Below, piece by piece: positions 56,474-64,000 of a DNA stretch of 64,000 nt. The notes under the pieces were generated by a model, which worked only from the letters and a program-made list of their open reading frames with translations, was not told where the DNA came from and did no database searches. The position numbers were made by a program, and so were the translations under genes. This DNA comes from Notoacmeibacter sp. MSK16QG-6 (GTDB taxonomy: Bacteria > Pseudomonadota > Alphaproteobacteria > Rhizobiales > Rhizobiaceae), in the NCBI RefSeq assembly GCF_024158145.1, contig NZ_JAMYXM010000001.1:1364001-1428000 (forward strand), given 5' to 3'. Within the stretch, counting starts at the first letter, position 1, and each line of letters opens with the position of its first letter.

Positions 56474-57007
56474 ATGACCGATATCGAACCATCGGCCGAA
56501 GCGCGCCAGCGCGCCGCACCCGCTCTTGAAAGGCTGGCTGCGCTCGGTGTTGCCGCCGAGACCCATTGGCACCGGCCGCATTTCACGGTGGAGGAAAGCA
56601 GAGCCGATCGGGGCGACTCAAAAGGTCATACGAAAAATCTTTTTTTGAAGGACAAGAAGAGCCGTTACTTCCTCGTGACGGTTCGCGATGATGCCGAACT
56701 CGATTTGAAGGGGCTTCATCGCCATATCGGCGCGCAAGGGCGGCTTTCCTTTGGTTCGGCCGAGAAGATGGAGGCGCTGCTTGGTGTCACGCCCGGTTCC
56801 GTCACGGCGCTGGCCGCGTTCAACGCAAGTCCCGACGATGTGCGCTTCGTAATCGACGAAGCGCTACTGGCGGCTAATCTGGTGCATTGCCATCCCTTGA
56901 CCAATGAAGCGACGACAAGCTTGCGGCCAGCCGATCTGATGAGCGTGATGAAGGCGTGCGGTCACGATCCGCTCATCTTGAATGTGGAGGATGCAAGCCC
57001 TCTATAA
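56474..57007 (+). CDS. Prolyl-tRNA deacylase ProX-type (YbaK fold)
   Basis: The 177-aa product starts at ATG 56474 with GAAGG upstream; 56453 and 56465 are alternatives. TKNLFLKDKKSRYFLVTV, GSAEKMEALLGVTPGSVTAL and HCHPLTNEATTSLRPADL are the ProXp-ala/PrdX motifs of trans-editing enzymes that clear Ala-tRNA(Pro). Standalone and full length. Confidence 0.9.
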   Translation: MTDIEPSAEARQRAAPALERLAALGVAAETHWHRPHFTVEESRADRGDSKGHTKNLFLKDKKSRYFLVTVRDDAELDLKGLHRHIGAQGRLSFGSAEKMEALLGVTPGSVTALAAFNASPDDVRFVIDEALLAANLVHCHPLTNEATTSLRPADLMSVMKACGHDPLILNVEDASPL

Positions 57008-57040
57008 GGAGCGACTAGTCGAAGGCCGCGGGAGTTGATC

Positions 57041-57976
57041 ATGAGTGCGAGCGACGGATTTTTGGACCTTTCCGGAGGCACAGCAGACGCTGATGCGGCC
57101 AGCGGCGACCTGATCGGCGATACGACAACGGCCAGCTTCGCGCAGGATGTCATCGAGCCTTCGAAACAGGTGCCGGTTCTGGTCGATTTCTGGGCGCCCT
57201 GGTGTGGACCCTGCCGCCAGCTCGGCCCGACGCTCGAAAAGGTGGTTCGCGAAGCCAAGGGCGCTCTTCGGCTGATGAAGATGAATATCGACGAACACCC
57301 CGCCATTGCCGGGCAACTCGGCGTACAGTCCATTCCTGCCGTTTTCGCGTTTGTAGGCGGGCGGCCTGTTGACGGTTTCATGGGCGCTCTGCCGGAAAGC
57401 GAGATCAAGGCTTTCGTTGCCCGGCTGCCGAAAGCGGACGGTGCGCCCACTGATCCGATAGAGCAGGCCATGGAAATGGCGCGCGAAGCTGAGACGAGCG
57501 GTGAGATCGAACAGGCCATGCAGGTCTATTCGGCCATATTGCAGCGGGCGCCGGAGCACGGCGAAGCGTTGGTGGCGCTTGCCGGACTTCTCTGGGATGC
57601 AGGCCAAAAGGATGAGGCCAGCGCCATGATCGCCGATCTGCCGGAGGACAGCGATCTGGAGGGCCTTTCCATGCTTCGCAAACGCATTGCGCTTGAAGAA
57701 GAGGTGGCAGCACTCGGCGATCCGGTATCGCTCGCTGCGCGATTGGATAAGGATCCGAACGATCATCAGGCGCGCTGCGATTTGGCCGCGATCGAAAACG
57801 CGCGAGGCAACCGCCAGGCGGCGGCGGATCACCTGCTGGACATCATCCGGCGTGACCGCGACTGGCGAGATGGCGAGGCCCGGACGCAGCTTCTGTCCTT
57901 TTTTGAGGCATGGGGACCGAAGGAGCCGGTCGTGGCGCAGGCGCGGCGCAAGCTCTCTTCCATGCTATTCGCCTGA
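57041..57976 (+). CDS. Thioredoxin-TPR protein (YbbN/CnoX-like)
   Basis: The 311-aa protein starts at ATG 57041 with GGGAG upstream. The thioredoxin domain has an intact WCGPC active site (in FWAPWCGPCRQLGPTLEKV) and IPAVFAF, followed by TPR repeats (PEHGEALVALAGLLWDAGQK and NDHQARCDLAAIENARGNRQ). The family protects proteins from chlorine stress and hands them to GroEL. First of a run with LON-domain and Trm112-like genes. Confidence 0.92.
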   Translation: MSASDGFLDLSGGTADADAASGDLIGDTTTASFAQDVIEPSKQVPVLVDFWAPWCGPCRQLGPTLEKVVREAKGALRLMKMNIDEHPAIAGQLGVQSIPAVFAFVGGRPVDGFMGALPESEIKAFVARLPKADGAPTDPIEQAMEMAREAETSGEIEQAMQVYSAILQRAPEHGEALVALAGLLWDAGQKDEASAMIADLPEDSDLEGLSMLRKRIALEEEVAALGDPVSLAARLDKDPNDHQARCDLAAIENARGNRQAAADHLLDIIRRDRDWRDGEARTQLLSFFEAWGPKEPVVAQARRKLSSMLFA

Positions 57977-58072
57977 CCCTCTTATCGTTCAGCATGCTTG
58001 AGATGATAGCCATCTGCGCCAGATGCTGCTCTGGGCCGCGTTTTTGGCTCGTGGGCATGGAGCGGCGATAAG

Positions 58073-58747
58073 ATGCAGGCCGGCAACCGGAACTATCGCA
58101 GTGCGGACGAACTGCCTGACTGCGTCCCGATCTTTCCGCTTTCGGGCGCCCTTCTGCTTCCCGGCGGGCGTATGCCGCTCAATATTTTCGAGCCGCGCTA
58201 TCTGGAGATGGTCGAAGCTGCGATGTCGGGCGAACGGCTGATCGGCATGATCCAGCCGGCGCTGGATGGAAGCCGCCGCGCTGACGACGAACCCATGCTC
58301 ACCCCGGTTGGCTGCCTTGGGCGGATCGTCTCCTTCACCGAAAGCGGAGATGGCCGCTACCTTATCACTCTGCACGGGGTCTGCCGATTTCGCTTGGGCA
58401 GCGAGGTGGAAAAACCGAGCCGTCCCTATCGCCGCGCGGCCTTCACTGCTTTTGCAGCCGATCTGCAGGATGACGATCGCAGCGCCGTCGACCGGCAAGC
58501 GCTGATCGGCGCTTTTCGCTCTTTCGTCGACGCCAACGATATGGAGGTGGACTGGCCGAGCGTCGAACAGGCAAGTACGCAGACCCTCGTCAATGTCCTG
58601 TCGATGATGTCGCCCTACGGGCCAGCGGAGAAGCAGGCGCTCCTGGAAGCGCCTGACCTGAAAACACGCGCGCAGACACTGATCGCCATCACCGAACTCT
58701 TGCTGGCAAAGGTGCCGGAAGGGCAGGGTGGCAACAGCCTGCAATAG
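58073..58747 (+). CDS. LON N-terminal domain protein
   Basis: The 224-aa product consists of a LON substrate-binding domain only: [59 protein letters not shown] and LHGVCRFRL. No AAA or protease part exists. It is conserved in Rhizobiales between the thioredoxin-TPR gene and the Trm112-like gene. Its biochemical role is unknown. Confidence 0.9.
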   Translation: MQAGNRNYRSADELPDCVPIFPLSGALLLPGGRMPLNIFEPRYLEMVEAAMSGERLIGMIQPALDGSRRADDEPMLTPVGCLGRIVSFTESGDGRYLITLHGVCRFRLGSEVEKPSRPYRRAAFTAFAADLQDDDRSAVDRQALIGAFRSFVDANDMEVDWPSVEQASTQTLVNVLSMMSPYGPAEKQALLEAPDLKTRAQTLIAITELLLAKVPEGQGGNSLQ

Positions 58748-58796
58748 GCGCGATACTTGTCGCGTCCGAATGAATGGCGATCTGAAGAGGCAGCAG

Positions 58797-59069
58797 ATGA
58801 GAGATTCGGATCGACAGGGCGCTCGTATGCCCCCCTCGGCGGAAAAGCCGGATCGGCGTATGCTCGACATTCTGGTCTGTCCGCTAACCAAAGCGCCTCT
58901 GCGTTATGACGATAAGGCTGGCGAATTGATCTCGACGGCTGCCAAGCTGGCCTATCCGGTACGCGGCGGCGTGGCCATTCTCCTGCCGTCGGAAGCGCGG
59001 CTCCTTGCAGACGATGAGCCTGTGCCGGCTGACGAAACTGGCGCAGCGCTTCGCAATGGTCCGCCTTAG
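58797..59069 (+). CDS. Trm112-like zinc-ribbon-derived protein (UPF0434 type)
   Basis: The 90-aa product starts at ATG 58797, six bases after GAGG. The core [20 protein letters not shown] then [20 protein letters not shown] is the YcaR/Trm112 fold. Only one Cys (VCP) is left, so no zinc site. Trm112 proteins activate methyltransferases; the partner here is unknown. Confidence 0.9.
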   Translation: MRDSDRQGARMPPSAEKPDRRMLDILVCPLTKAPLRYDDKAGELISTAAKLAYPVRGGVAILLPSEARLLADDEPVPADETGAALRNGPP

Positions 59070-59176
59070 CGCCCGAGTAAGTCCGATCCGGCCGCCATCT
59101 ACCAAGGACCATTGCATGGCTTTACCGTCCCGACGCCCTTTCCTCGCTCCGGCCGATTGCCTATAGGCTTGCGGCC

Positions 59177-59608
59177 ATGGCACGTATCGATCGAACTGGA
59201 GACTGGGCAGGCAGACATTCGCCTTCGCTGGAGGAGATAGAACTTCTGGCGCAGCAGGCCTATGCCCATCTTCCGTCACGCTTTCGCGAACTGTCCGGAC
59301 AGGTTCTGATTTCGGTCGCGGAGTTTCCCGAAGAAGAGATCATGGATCATCTGGCGATGGAAACGCCGTTCGACCTGCTCGGCCTTTTCGAAGGTCGGGG
59401 CATTGCGGAGCGCTGGAATCCGCAGACTGGCGAGGGCCCGAACCGTGTCACCCTCTATCGCCGCGCGATTCTGGACTATTGGTCGGAAAACGAAGAGACG
59501 TTAGGCGATATCATCACACACGTTCTGATTCACGAAATCGGCCATCATTTCGGCTTGTCGGATGACGACATGATGCGCATCGAGACGAGCGCCGATCCAG
59601 GCATGTAA
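59177..59608 (+). CDS. Zincin-like metallopeptidase
   Basis: The 143-aa protein has the zinc motif HEIGHHFGLSDDDM near the C-terminus (HExxH) and PFDLLGLFEGRGIAERW, with VTLYRRAILDYW, matching the metallopeptidase family of minimal zincins. Substrates unknown. It converges with the LuxR-type gene. Confidence 0.9.
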   Translation: MARIDRTGDWAGRHSPSLEEIELLAQQAYAHLPSRFRELSGQVLISVAEFPEEEIMDHLAMETPFDLLGLFEGRGIAERWNPQTGEGPNRVTLYRRAILDYWSENEETLGDIITHVLIHEIGHHFGLSDDDMMRIETSADPGM

Positions 59609-59635
59609 CGCACCGACCGGAGGTCAAGTCCGGCG

Positions 59636-60388
59636 TCAATCGATCAAGCCGAGGCGCAGCGATTTCGCGACAGTATGTGCTTTGTTCAGCGTTTCCAGCT
59701 TGTCAGATGCCGACGCCAGATGATGGTTTACCGTATTGGCGGTCGTACCGAGAAGCACTGCCGTTTCAGCCGATGTCTTGCCGGAGGCCGTGAGACGGAT
59801 GCAGTCGAGTTCTTTTTCCGACAGACGCGGTCCTCCCAATGCGGCCTGCGTGCCCATATTGAGCTGCGTGACGCGTTCGAAAATCTGGACGCTGAGATAG
59901 GCCAGGCCGGCGCTTTCATGGGCCGGCATTTCTTCTCGCTGCCCGCCAAATCCGACCGCGCCGCGATGGCCGTTGGGCGTGACCGTCGGAAAATAGACGC
60001 CGTTGTGGTGACCAAACTTCTCGAACAACTGCCCGGCGAAGAGACTTTCGGGCAAAGCCTTCACCGTCTTCATATCGTAGACAATCGGTAGCGTCGTTCC
60101 ACGCATTCGGCTGAAGATCGGGCTGCTTTTCGCCAGATTATGGGAGTCGTAGGCGCGGATCAGTTCCGGATCCCAATTGGTCAGCAGGGTCAACTCGGAC
60201 AGAGTATCGTCGCCGCTTTCGGGCAGATGGAGCACGATGAAATATCGCCATCGATAAAAATCGACGATCGTCTTCATCAATTTGAGAAGACTGTACATGG
60301 TCGGTGCGGCTGCGATATCCGCACTCGTCACTTCATAGAAATCGACAACATCGTCCGTTGCAAATGTTCTGTAAGGCATCGCCGTCAC
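59636..60388 (-). CDS. LuxR-type regulator with autoinducer-binding-like domain
   Basis: The 250-aa protein (ATG 60388 or 60379) has an N-terminal autoinducer-binding-like domain: FYRWRYFIVLHLP and NWDPELIRAYDSHNLAKSSP, which departs from the usual DP motif. The C-terminal LuxR HTH (LSEKELDCIRLTASGKTSAE then NTVNHHLASASDKLETLNKA) is intact. No AHL synthase gene is in the window, so it may be an orphan receptor. It lies 65 bp downstream of the DUF1737 gene. Confidence 0.88.
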   Translation of the reverse strand: MTAMPYRTFATDDVVDFYEVTSADIAAAPTMYSLLKLMKTIVDFYRWRYFIVLHLPESGDDTLSELTLLTNWDPELIRAYDSHNLAKSSPIFSRMRGTTLPIVYDMKTVKALPESLFAGQLFEKFGHHNGVYFPTVTPNGHRGAVGFGGQREEMPAHESAGLAYLSVQIFERVTQLNMGTQAALGGPRLSEKELDCIRLTASGKTSAETAVLLGTTANTVNHHLASASDKLETLNKAHTVAKSLRLGLID

Positions 60389-60453
60389 ATTGGCTGAAGT
60401 GGTTCGTCAGGTTGGTTTGCCGACATCGAAACCCATCCGGTCCGATATCGCAG

Positions 60454-60663
60454 CTATTGCTCTCCCAACTTCATGTCGGGAGAATATTCGGCGCCCTCCA
60501 CCGTCTTGATCACAGCCTGGGCGACACGCATCGAGCCGGCGACCGGATCGTGCCCGTAGGCGGGATTGCCATGCAATTGCCAGCCCTTGGACAAGGCCTC
60601 GCTCACACGATGGCAGAAGCTGGAGTCATCCGGTCCGGTCAAGACGCGGTAGAGCTGCATCAT
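60454..60663 (-). CDS. DUF1737 small protein
   Basis: The 69-aa protein begins at ATG 60663, overlapping the lyase stop (ATGA), with AAAGGA upstream. MQLYRVLTGPDDSSFCHRVS then ALSKGWQLHGNPAYG is the DUF1737 signature. Function unknown. Translationally coupled to the CoA-ester lyase. Confidence 0.85.
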   Translation of the reverse strand: MMQLYRVLTGPDDSSFCHRVSEALSKGWQLHGNPAYGHDPVAGSMRVAQAVIKTVEGAEYSPDMKLGEQ

Positions 60664-61568
60664 AAATCCTTTCTGTCGTCTGGCGCGGTCTGGCCCGCGC
60701 GTCGGAGAAGGCGAAGCGCGGCGTCTCTGTGCAGATATTCGATCATCTGGCCGTCTACCGTGATGACGGCCTTGCCCGCATTGGCGGGATCGGCAAAGGC
60801 GTCGACAATCCGTCTGGCCCGGCGCTGGTCCTCTTCGGTGGGCGTGAACGCTTTTCGGGCTGTTTCGATCTGCGCCGGATGGATCAATGTCTTGCCGTCG
60901 AAGCCGAGGGCGGCTGCCTGACGGCATTCCGCCTCGAAGCCATCCCGATCGGCGATGTCGTTGAAGACGCCATCGAGCACCGATATGCCGCCGGCCCGCG
61001 CGGCCATAACCATCTGGGCCAGAAAGCCGGTGAGATTGACTCGTTCCGATCCGGGAGCGATGCCGCTCATCGCTACGAGATCGTTGGTGCCGGCGACGAG
61101 AGCGGAGAGCCGCGCAGCGGGCGCGCGGCCAAGCTCGGCAATGACCGACAGGTTCATCATGCCCCGTGGCGTTTCGATCATCGCCCAGATGCGAAAGGCA
61201 GCCGCATTGCTGATCGACCCCAACGCCTCGGAGAGGGCAAGAATATCTGCCGGTTCTTCCACTTTCGGCAACAGGATGGCGTCAGGGAGGCAGGCGACAG
61301 CGGCCAGCATGTCTTCCGTGCCGTGCGGCCCTGCGAGGGGGTTCATGCGTATGACGCGATAGAATGGGGCCGTTCGATGCGACCGGAAATGGTCGCGCAG
61401 CATTTCGCGCGCATCGCCCTTGCGGTCTGGCGACACGGCGTCTTCGAGGTCGTAAATGACGGCGTCGGGAGACAATTCGACAAGCTTTTTCAGGGCGCGT
61501 TCGTTCGACGCCGGGACGAACAGGGTGGCGCTCGATGGTGGAACGGGCTTGGGCGAATCAGCTTTCAT
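60660..61568 (-). CDS. HpcH/HpaI-family CoA-ester lyase (CitE/malyl-CoA lyase-like)
   Basis: The 302-aa TIM-barrel protein starts at ATG 61568. TLFVPASNERALKKLVEL, AVIYDLEDAVSPDRKGDARE (metal Asp/Glu), RMNPLAGPHGTEDM, IWAMIETPRGMMNL and GFDGKTLIHPAQIE match citrate lyase beta and malyl-CoA lyase-like enzymes. The substrate is unresolved. It diverges from leuD. Confidence 0.9.
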   Translation of the reverse strand: MKADSPKPVPPSSATLFVPASNERALKKLVELSPDAVIYDLEDAVSPDRKGDAREMLRDHFRSHRTAPFYRVIRMNPLAGPHGTEDMLAAVACLPDAILLPKVEEPADILALSEALGSISNAAAFRIWAMIETPRGMMNLSVIAELGRAPAARLSALVAGTNDLVAMSGIAPGSERVNLTGFLAQMVMAARAGGISVLDGVFNDIADRDGFEAECRQAAALGFDGKTLIHPAQIETARKAFTPTEEDQRRARRIVDAFADPANAGKAVITVDGQMIEYLHRDAALRLLRRAGQTAPDDRKDL

Positions 61569-61698
61569 GAGGATAGTTTTCCTTTCGCAATGCGAGACAT
61601 GCAAGAGATGAGCGGCCATTTGGTCTTTTCGGAAGGTCCGCGCTTTGCTAAGTCCATCACCAAATGAATGGGTTCCGACCCGAGAAGGCCGATTTCAA

Positions 61699-62304
61699 AT
61701 GGATAAATTCACCACGCTGACCGGCGTTGCCGCGCCGCTTCCCGTCGTCAATGTCGATACGGATATGATCATCCCGAAGGATTATCTGAAAACGATCAAG
61801 CGGACCGGTCTGGGTCGCGGACTTTTCGCCGAGATGCGCTTCAATGAAGACGGAACCGAGAACCCGGATTTCGTCCTGAACAAGCCCGCCTACCGAAATG
61901 CGCAGATCCTGGTCGCGGGCAACAATTTCGGCTGCGGCTCTTCTCGCGAACATGCGCCCTGGGCCTTGCTCGACTTCGGCATCCGCTGTGTCATCTCGAC
62001 GGAATTTGCCGATATTTTCTACAATAATTGCTTCAAGAACGGCATTCTGCCCATCGTCGTTTCCGAAGAGGATCTGGAAAAGCTGATGGATGACGCCGAA
62101 CGCGGCGCCAACGCCACGCTGACGGTCGATCTGGAAACACAGGAAGTCCGTGGACCCGATGGCGGAACGATCAATTTCGATATGGACCCGGATCGCAAGG
62201 AGCGTCTCCTGAATGGTCTCGACGATATTGGCGAGACCCTGCAGAAGGAAGCGGCGATCAGCACGTTTGAAAGCGGGCTGGCGGATCGTCGACCCTGGGC
62301 CTGA
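61699..62304 (+). CDS. leuD: 3-isopropylmalate dehydratase small subunit
   Basis: The 201-aa subunit starts at ATG 61699 ([30 protein letters not shown]), with GAAGG upstream, giving the standard LeuD length. [17 protein letters not shown] is the swivelling-domain signature. It isomerises isopropylmalate with LeuC in leucine synthesis. leuC is not in the window. Confidence 0.96.
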   Translation: MDKFTTLTGVAAPLPVVNVDTDMIIPKDYLKTIKRTGLGRGLFAEMRFNEDGTENPDFVLNKPAYRNAQILVAGNNFGCGSSREHAPWALLDFGIRCVISTEFADIFYNNCFKNGILPIVVSEEDLEKLMDDAERGANATLTVDLETQEVRGPDGGTINFDMDPDRKERLLNGLDDIGETLQKEAAISTFESGLADRRPWA

Positions 62305-62331
62305 GCGCCGCGCTCGACCTAACTATCTGTC

Positions 62332-63105
62332 TCAGTCGAAGCGACCATCGAGCGGCGGCTGGCCATTGCTTGCCGACAGGCCGCCATCAACCGGAAGCAG
62401 GACGCCATTGACGTAGCGGGCATCGTCCGACACCAGAAAGGCGATAACGCTTGCGACCTCCTCGGGTTCGGCGGCGCGACCCATCGGAAGACGCTCGGCG
62501 AAGCGTTGCATCAGCTCGGTTTTTTCCTCCATACCCTTCGTCATGGAGGTCTTGGTAAAGGACGGACAAACGGCGTTGACCCGCATTCCGCGGCTCGCCA
62601 AATCCAGCGCCAATGCGCGTGTGTAGTTGGTCACAGCGCCTTTGCTGGCGTTATAGGGGCTCATGCCCCAGTCACCGCCTATTCCGGAAACCGAACTCGT
62701 GTTCACGATGCAACCTCCCGTTTTCTCAAGATGGGGTATTGCGGCGCGGCAGGCGTAGAATATGCTGTCGACGTTGACTGACATGACTTTGCGCCAATCG
62801 TCGGTCGCCGTCTCTTCCGGTGCGCCACCCAAACCCATTCCTGCATTGTTGACGAGGACGTCGATCTGGCCAAAGCACTCGATCGCCCGGCCGATCAAGG
62901 CTTCGACCTGATCTTCTTTGGATACATCCGTCTGGACCGCGATAGCCCGGTCGCTGCCGATCCGATTCACCAGATCAGTCATCTCGGAACGGGCGGCCAG
63001 GACGAGATTGGCGCCCTCCCGCCCAAATCGCAAAGCGGTGGCCTCGCCGATACCGGATGAGGCCCCGGTCACGATGACAGTCTTGTTTTCGAATCGTTTT
63101 TGCAT
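62332..63105 (-). CDS. Short-chain dehydrogenase/reductase
   Basis: The 257-aa classical SDR has the NAD(P)-binding TGASSGIGEATALRFG, NNAGMGLGG and the catalytic Ser-Tyr-Lys set (SSVSGIGGDWGMSPYNASK), ending VNGVLLPVDGGLSASNG. Substrate unknown. It converges with leuD. Confidence 0.92.
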   Translation of the reverse strand: MQKRFENKTVIVTGASSGIGEATALRFGREGANLVLAARSEMTDLVNRIGSDRAIAVQTDVSKEDQVEALIGRAIECFGQIDVLVNNAGMGLGGAPEETATDDWRKVMSVNVDSIFYACRAAIPHLEKTGGCIVNTSSVSGIGGDWGMSPYNASKGAVTNYTRALALDLASRGMRVNAVCPSFTKTSMTKGMEEKTELMQRFAERLPMGRAAEPEEVASVIAFLVSDDARYVNGVLLPVDGGLSASNGQPPLDGRFD

Positions 63106-63237
63106 TGTCCCACCTGTAAAGTCCGAGGCAGGCCAACGAGTGGTCCACAGAACAGTTCCAAGCTGGGTATCACGCTATTGGCGACGCAGGGCTTTTGCCG
63201 CTAAGGGTAGAATGACCAATTGCTTGTGGAGGCAAGG

Positions 63238-64000
63238 ATGCCACGGCGTCTGGCGCAAATCGCACTGATGGCTGCGATAGCTTCGATTGCTGCTCCAGCC
63301 GCGGCGCAAAAGGATGCTGACGTATCGAAAGAGGCGGACAGCGATGCGGCGCAAAAGAAGACAAAGCCCGCGAGCCTGGATTTGCCGGGCGAGCCGGTCA
63401 GCGCTGTTCCTTTCGCGAACGGGACGCTTTCTGTCCGGTCGATCGACGGGGAAAAGGCCGTATTCTTCAATGAAGGCGAGATCGCGCGCGATCTGTCAGC
63501 CCAGCTTCTTCGCCAGTTCAATGTGGGCGGCGCGCCGATAGCGATCTATGCGATGGGTGCAAATGCCGATTCGGCGGCACCCTGCAACGGATTTTTCGTG
63601 ATCGTCTGGCAAGATCCGAGCGGTACTGTCCGCGGCGGCACACCGCCATTCATCTGCGGTACGGACGAGCCGGCGGTCACCAGCAACGCCCTTTATTTCT
63701 TTTCCGATCGGATCGCGCCAGGCCAGGTCAACCCCATGGTGCGCTGGACGGCAGAAGGCGGTTTTGCGATCGCCGCCGATCTTGCCTTCGCGCCGGTCCC
63801 CGGCTCCGGCTGGGACCAGTTGCCGGACCGCGGTCTCTCGGTTCGCCAGCTTATGGAGAACGCCGCTGTTTACGGACAGGCGACGGCAGCGCTCGGCGAT
63901 CAGCTTTTCGGTGTCATCCAGGCTCTGGAAAATGGGAGAAAGGTCGCCAATCCTGAGCATGGCGTCCACGTGGCGCAGGGTTGCGCTCCGAACCAGTGCG
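63238..64000 (+). CDS. Secreted protein of unknown function, cut by window edge
   Basis: ATG 63238, preceded by GGAGG, opens a frame of 254 codons that runs off the right edge. A signal peptide (LAQIALMAAIASIAAPAAAQ) is followed by a charged linker. The mature part includes VPFANGTLSVRSIDGEKAVF, APCNGFFVIVWQDP, TPPFICGTDEPAVTSNALYF and RWTAEGGFAIAADLAF. Two Cys in the middle may pair. I do not recognise a family. It diverges from the SDR gene. Confidence 0.75.
   Translation, partial: MPRRLAQIALMAAIASIAAPAAAQKDADVSKEADSDAAQKKTKPASLDLPGEPVSAVPFANGTLSVRSIDGEKAVFFNEGEIARDLSAQLLRQFNVGGAPIAIYAMGANADSAAPCNGFFVIVWQDPSGTVRGGTPPFICGTDEPAVTSNALYFFSDRIAPGQVNPMVRWTAEGGFAIAADLAFAPVPGSGWDQLPDRGLSVRQLMENAAVYGQATAALGDQLFGVIQALENGRKVANPEHGVHVAQGCAPNQC

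Noticed and set aside
1-64000. CRISPR array
   Set aside because: No regularly spaced repeats of 20-40 bp were found; the only repeats are att sites, arm sites, parS and the 18-mer.

Overview
The window is chromosomal DNA from an alphaproteobacterium, almost certainly a member of the Hyphomicrobiales (Rhizobiales). The gene order supports this: hisB-DUF2628-hisH-hisA-hisF-hisE-coaA, fxsA/Tim44-mltA-smr, secB-dnaQ-coaE-aroE-maf, hemE-hemJ-rho and mnmE-mnmG-rsmG-parA-parB-holA, together with DUF1402 and DUF1737 proteins and GANTC/CtrA-type cell-cycle signals. I cannot name the genus from sequence alone.

Layout. (a) 1-5.05 kb: the edge of a surface-polysaccharide locus (a truncated flippase gene diverging from a Wza-like export lipoprotein), then a hybrid histidine kinase paired with a small exported sulfite-oxidase-fold protein that has no cysteine. 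(b) 5.27-19.58 kb: a 14.3-kb integrative island in the 3' half of a tRNA-Arg(CCG) gene, bounded by 47-bp direct repeats. It carries an intact tyrosine integrase, an excisionase-like protein, a catalytically dead integrase relative, two small minus-strand proteins and a tightly overlapping defence operon. That operon reads HTH regulator - hsdM - hsdS - SIR2-domain protein - fused GmrSD-type (DUF262-DUF1524) protein - hsdR. Embedding SIR2 and GmrSD effectors inside a type I restriction-modification operon is the most unusual feature of the window. (c) 19.6-31.9 kb: tRNA-Arg, coaA and the histidine genes with an A+T-rich membrane gene wedged into them, then hslV and hslU separated by four unrelated genes and a decayed acetyltransferase. 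(d) 31.9-38.5 kb: cell-envelope and housekeeping genes. (e) 38.5-39.04 kb: a gene-free region between maf and hemE with nine GANTC sites, two CtrA-type boxes and DnaA-box-like 9-mers, which I propose as the chromosomal replication origin. Gene polarity flips across it, and five parS-like palindromes plus parAB lie within 9 kb. (f) 47.7-56.1 kb: holA, then a periplasmic binding protein/sensor kinase/response regulator set divergent from a TctCBA tricarboxylate-type transporter and a hydratase of the fumarylacetoacetase superfamily. (g) 56.2-64 kb: tRNA-Gly, a ProX-type deacylase, a thioredoxin-TPR protein, a LON-domain protein, a Trm112-like protein, a zincin, a LuxR-type regulator, a CoA-ester lyase, leuD, an SDR and a truncated secreted protein.

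How parts work together. Regions d-f form the origin-proximal core: oriC candidate, parS sites, ParA/ParB and origin-linked tRNA-modification and ribosome-methylation genes. The island is a self-contained immunity cargo whose genes overlap or nearly abut, implying coordinated expression of modification, restriction and two candidate effectors. The Tct cluster looks like a self-regulated uptake system for an organic acid, with an enzyme that may act on the imported compound.
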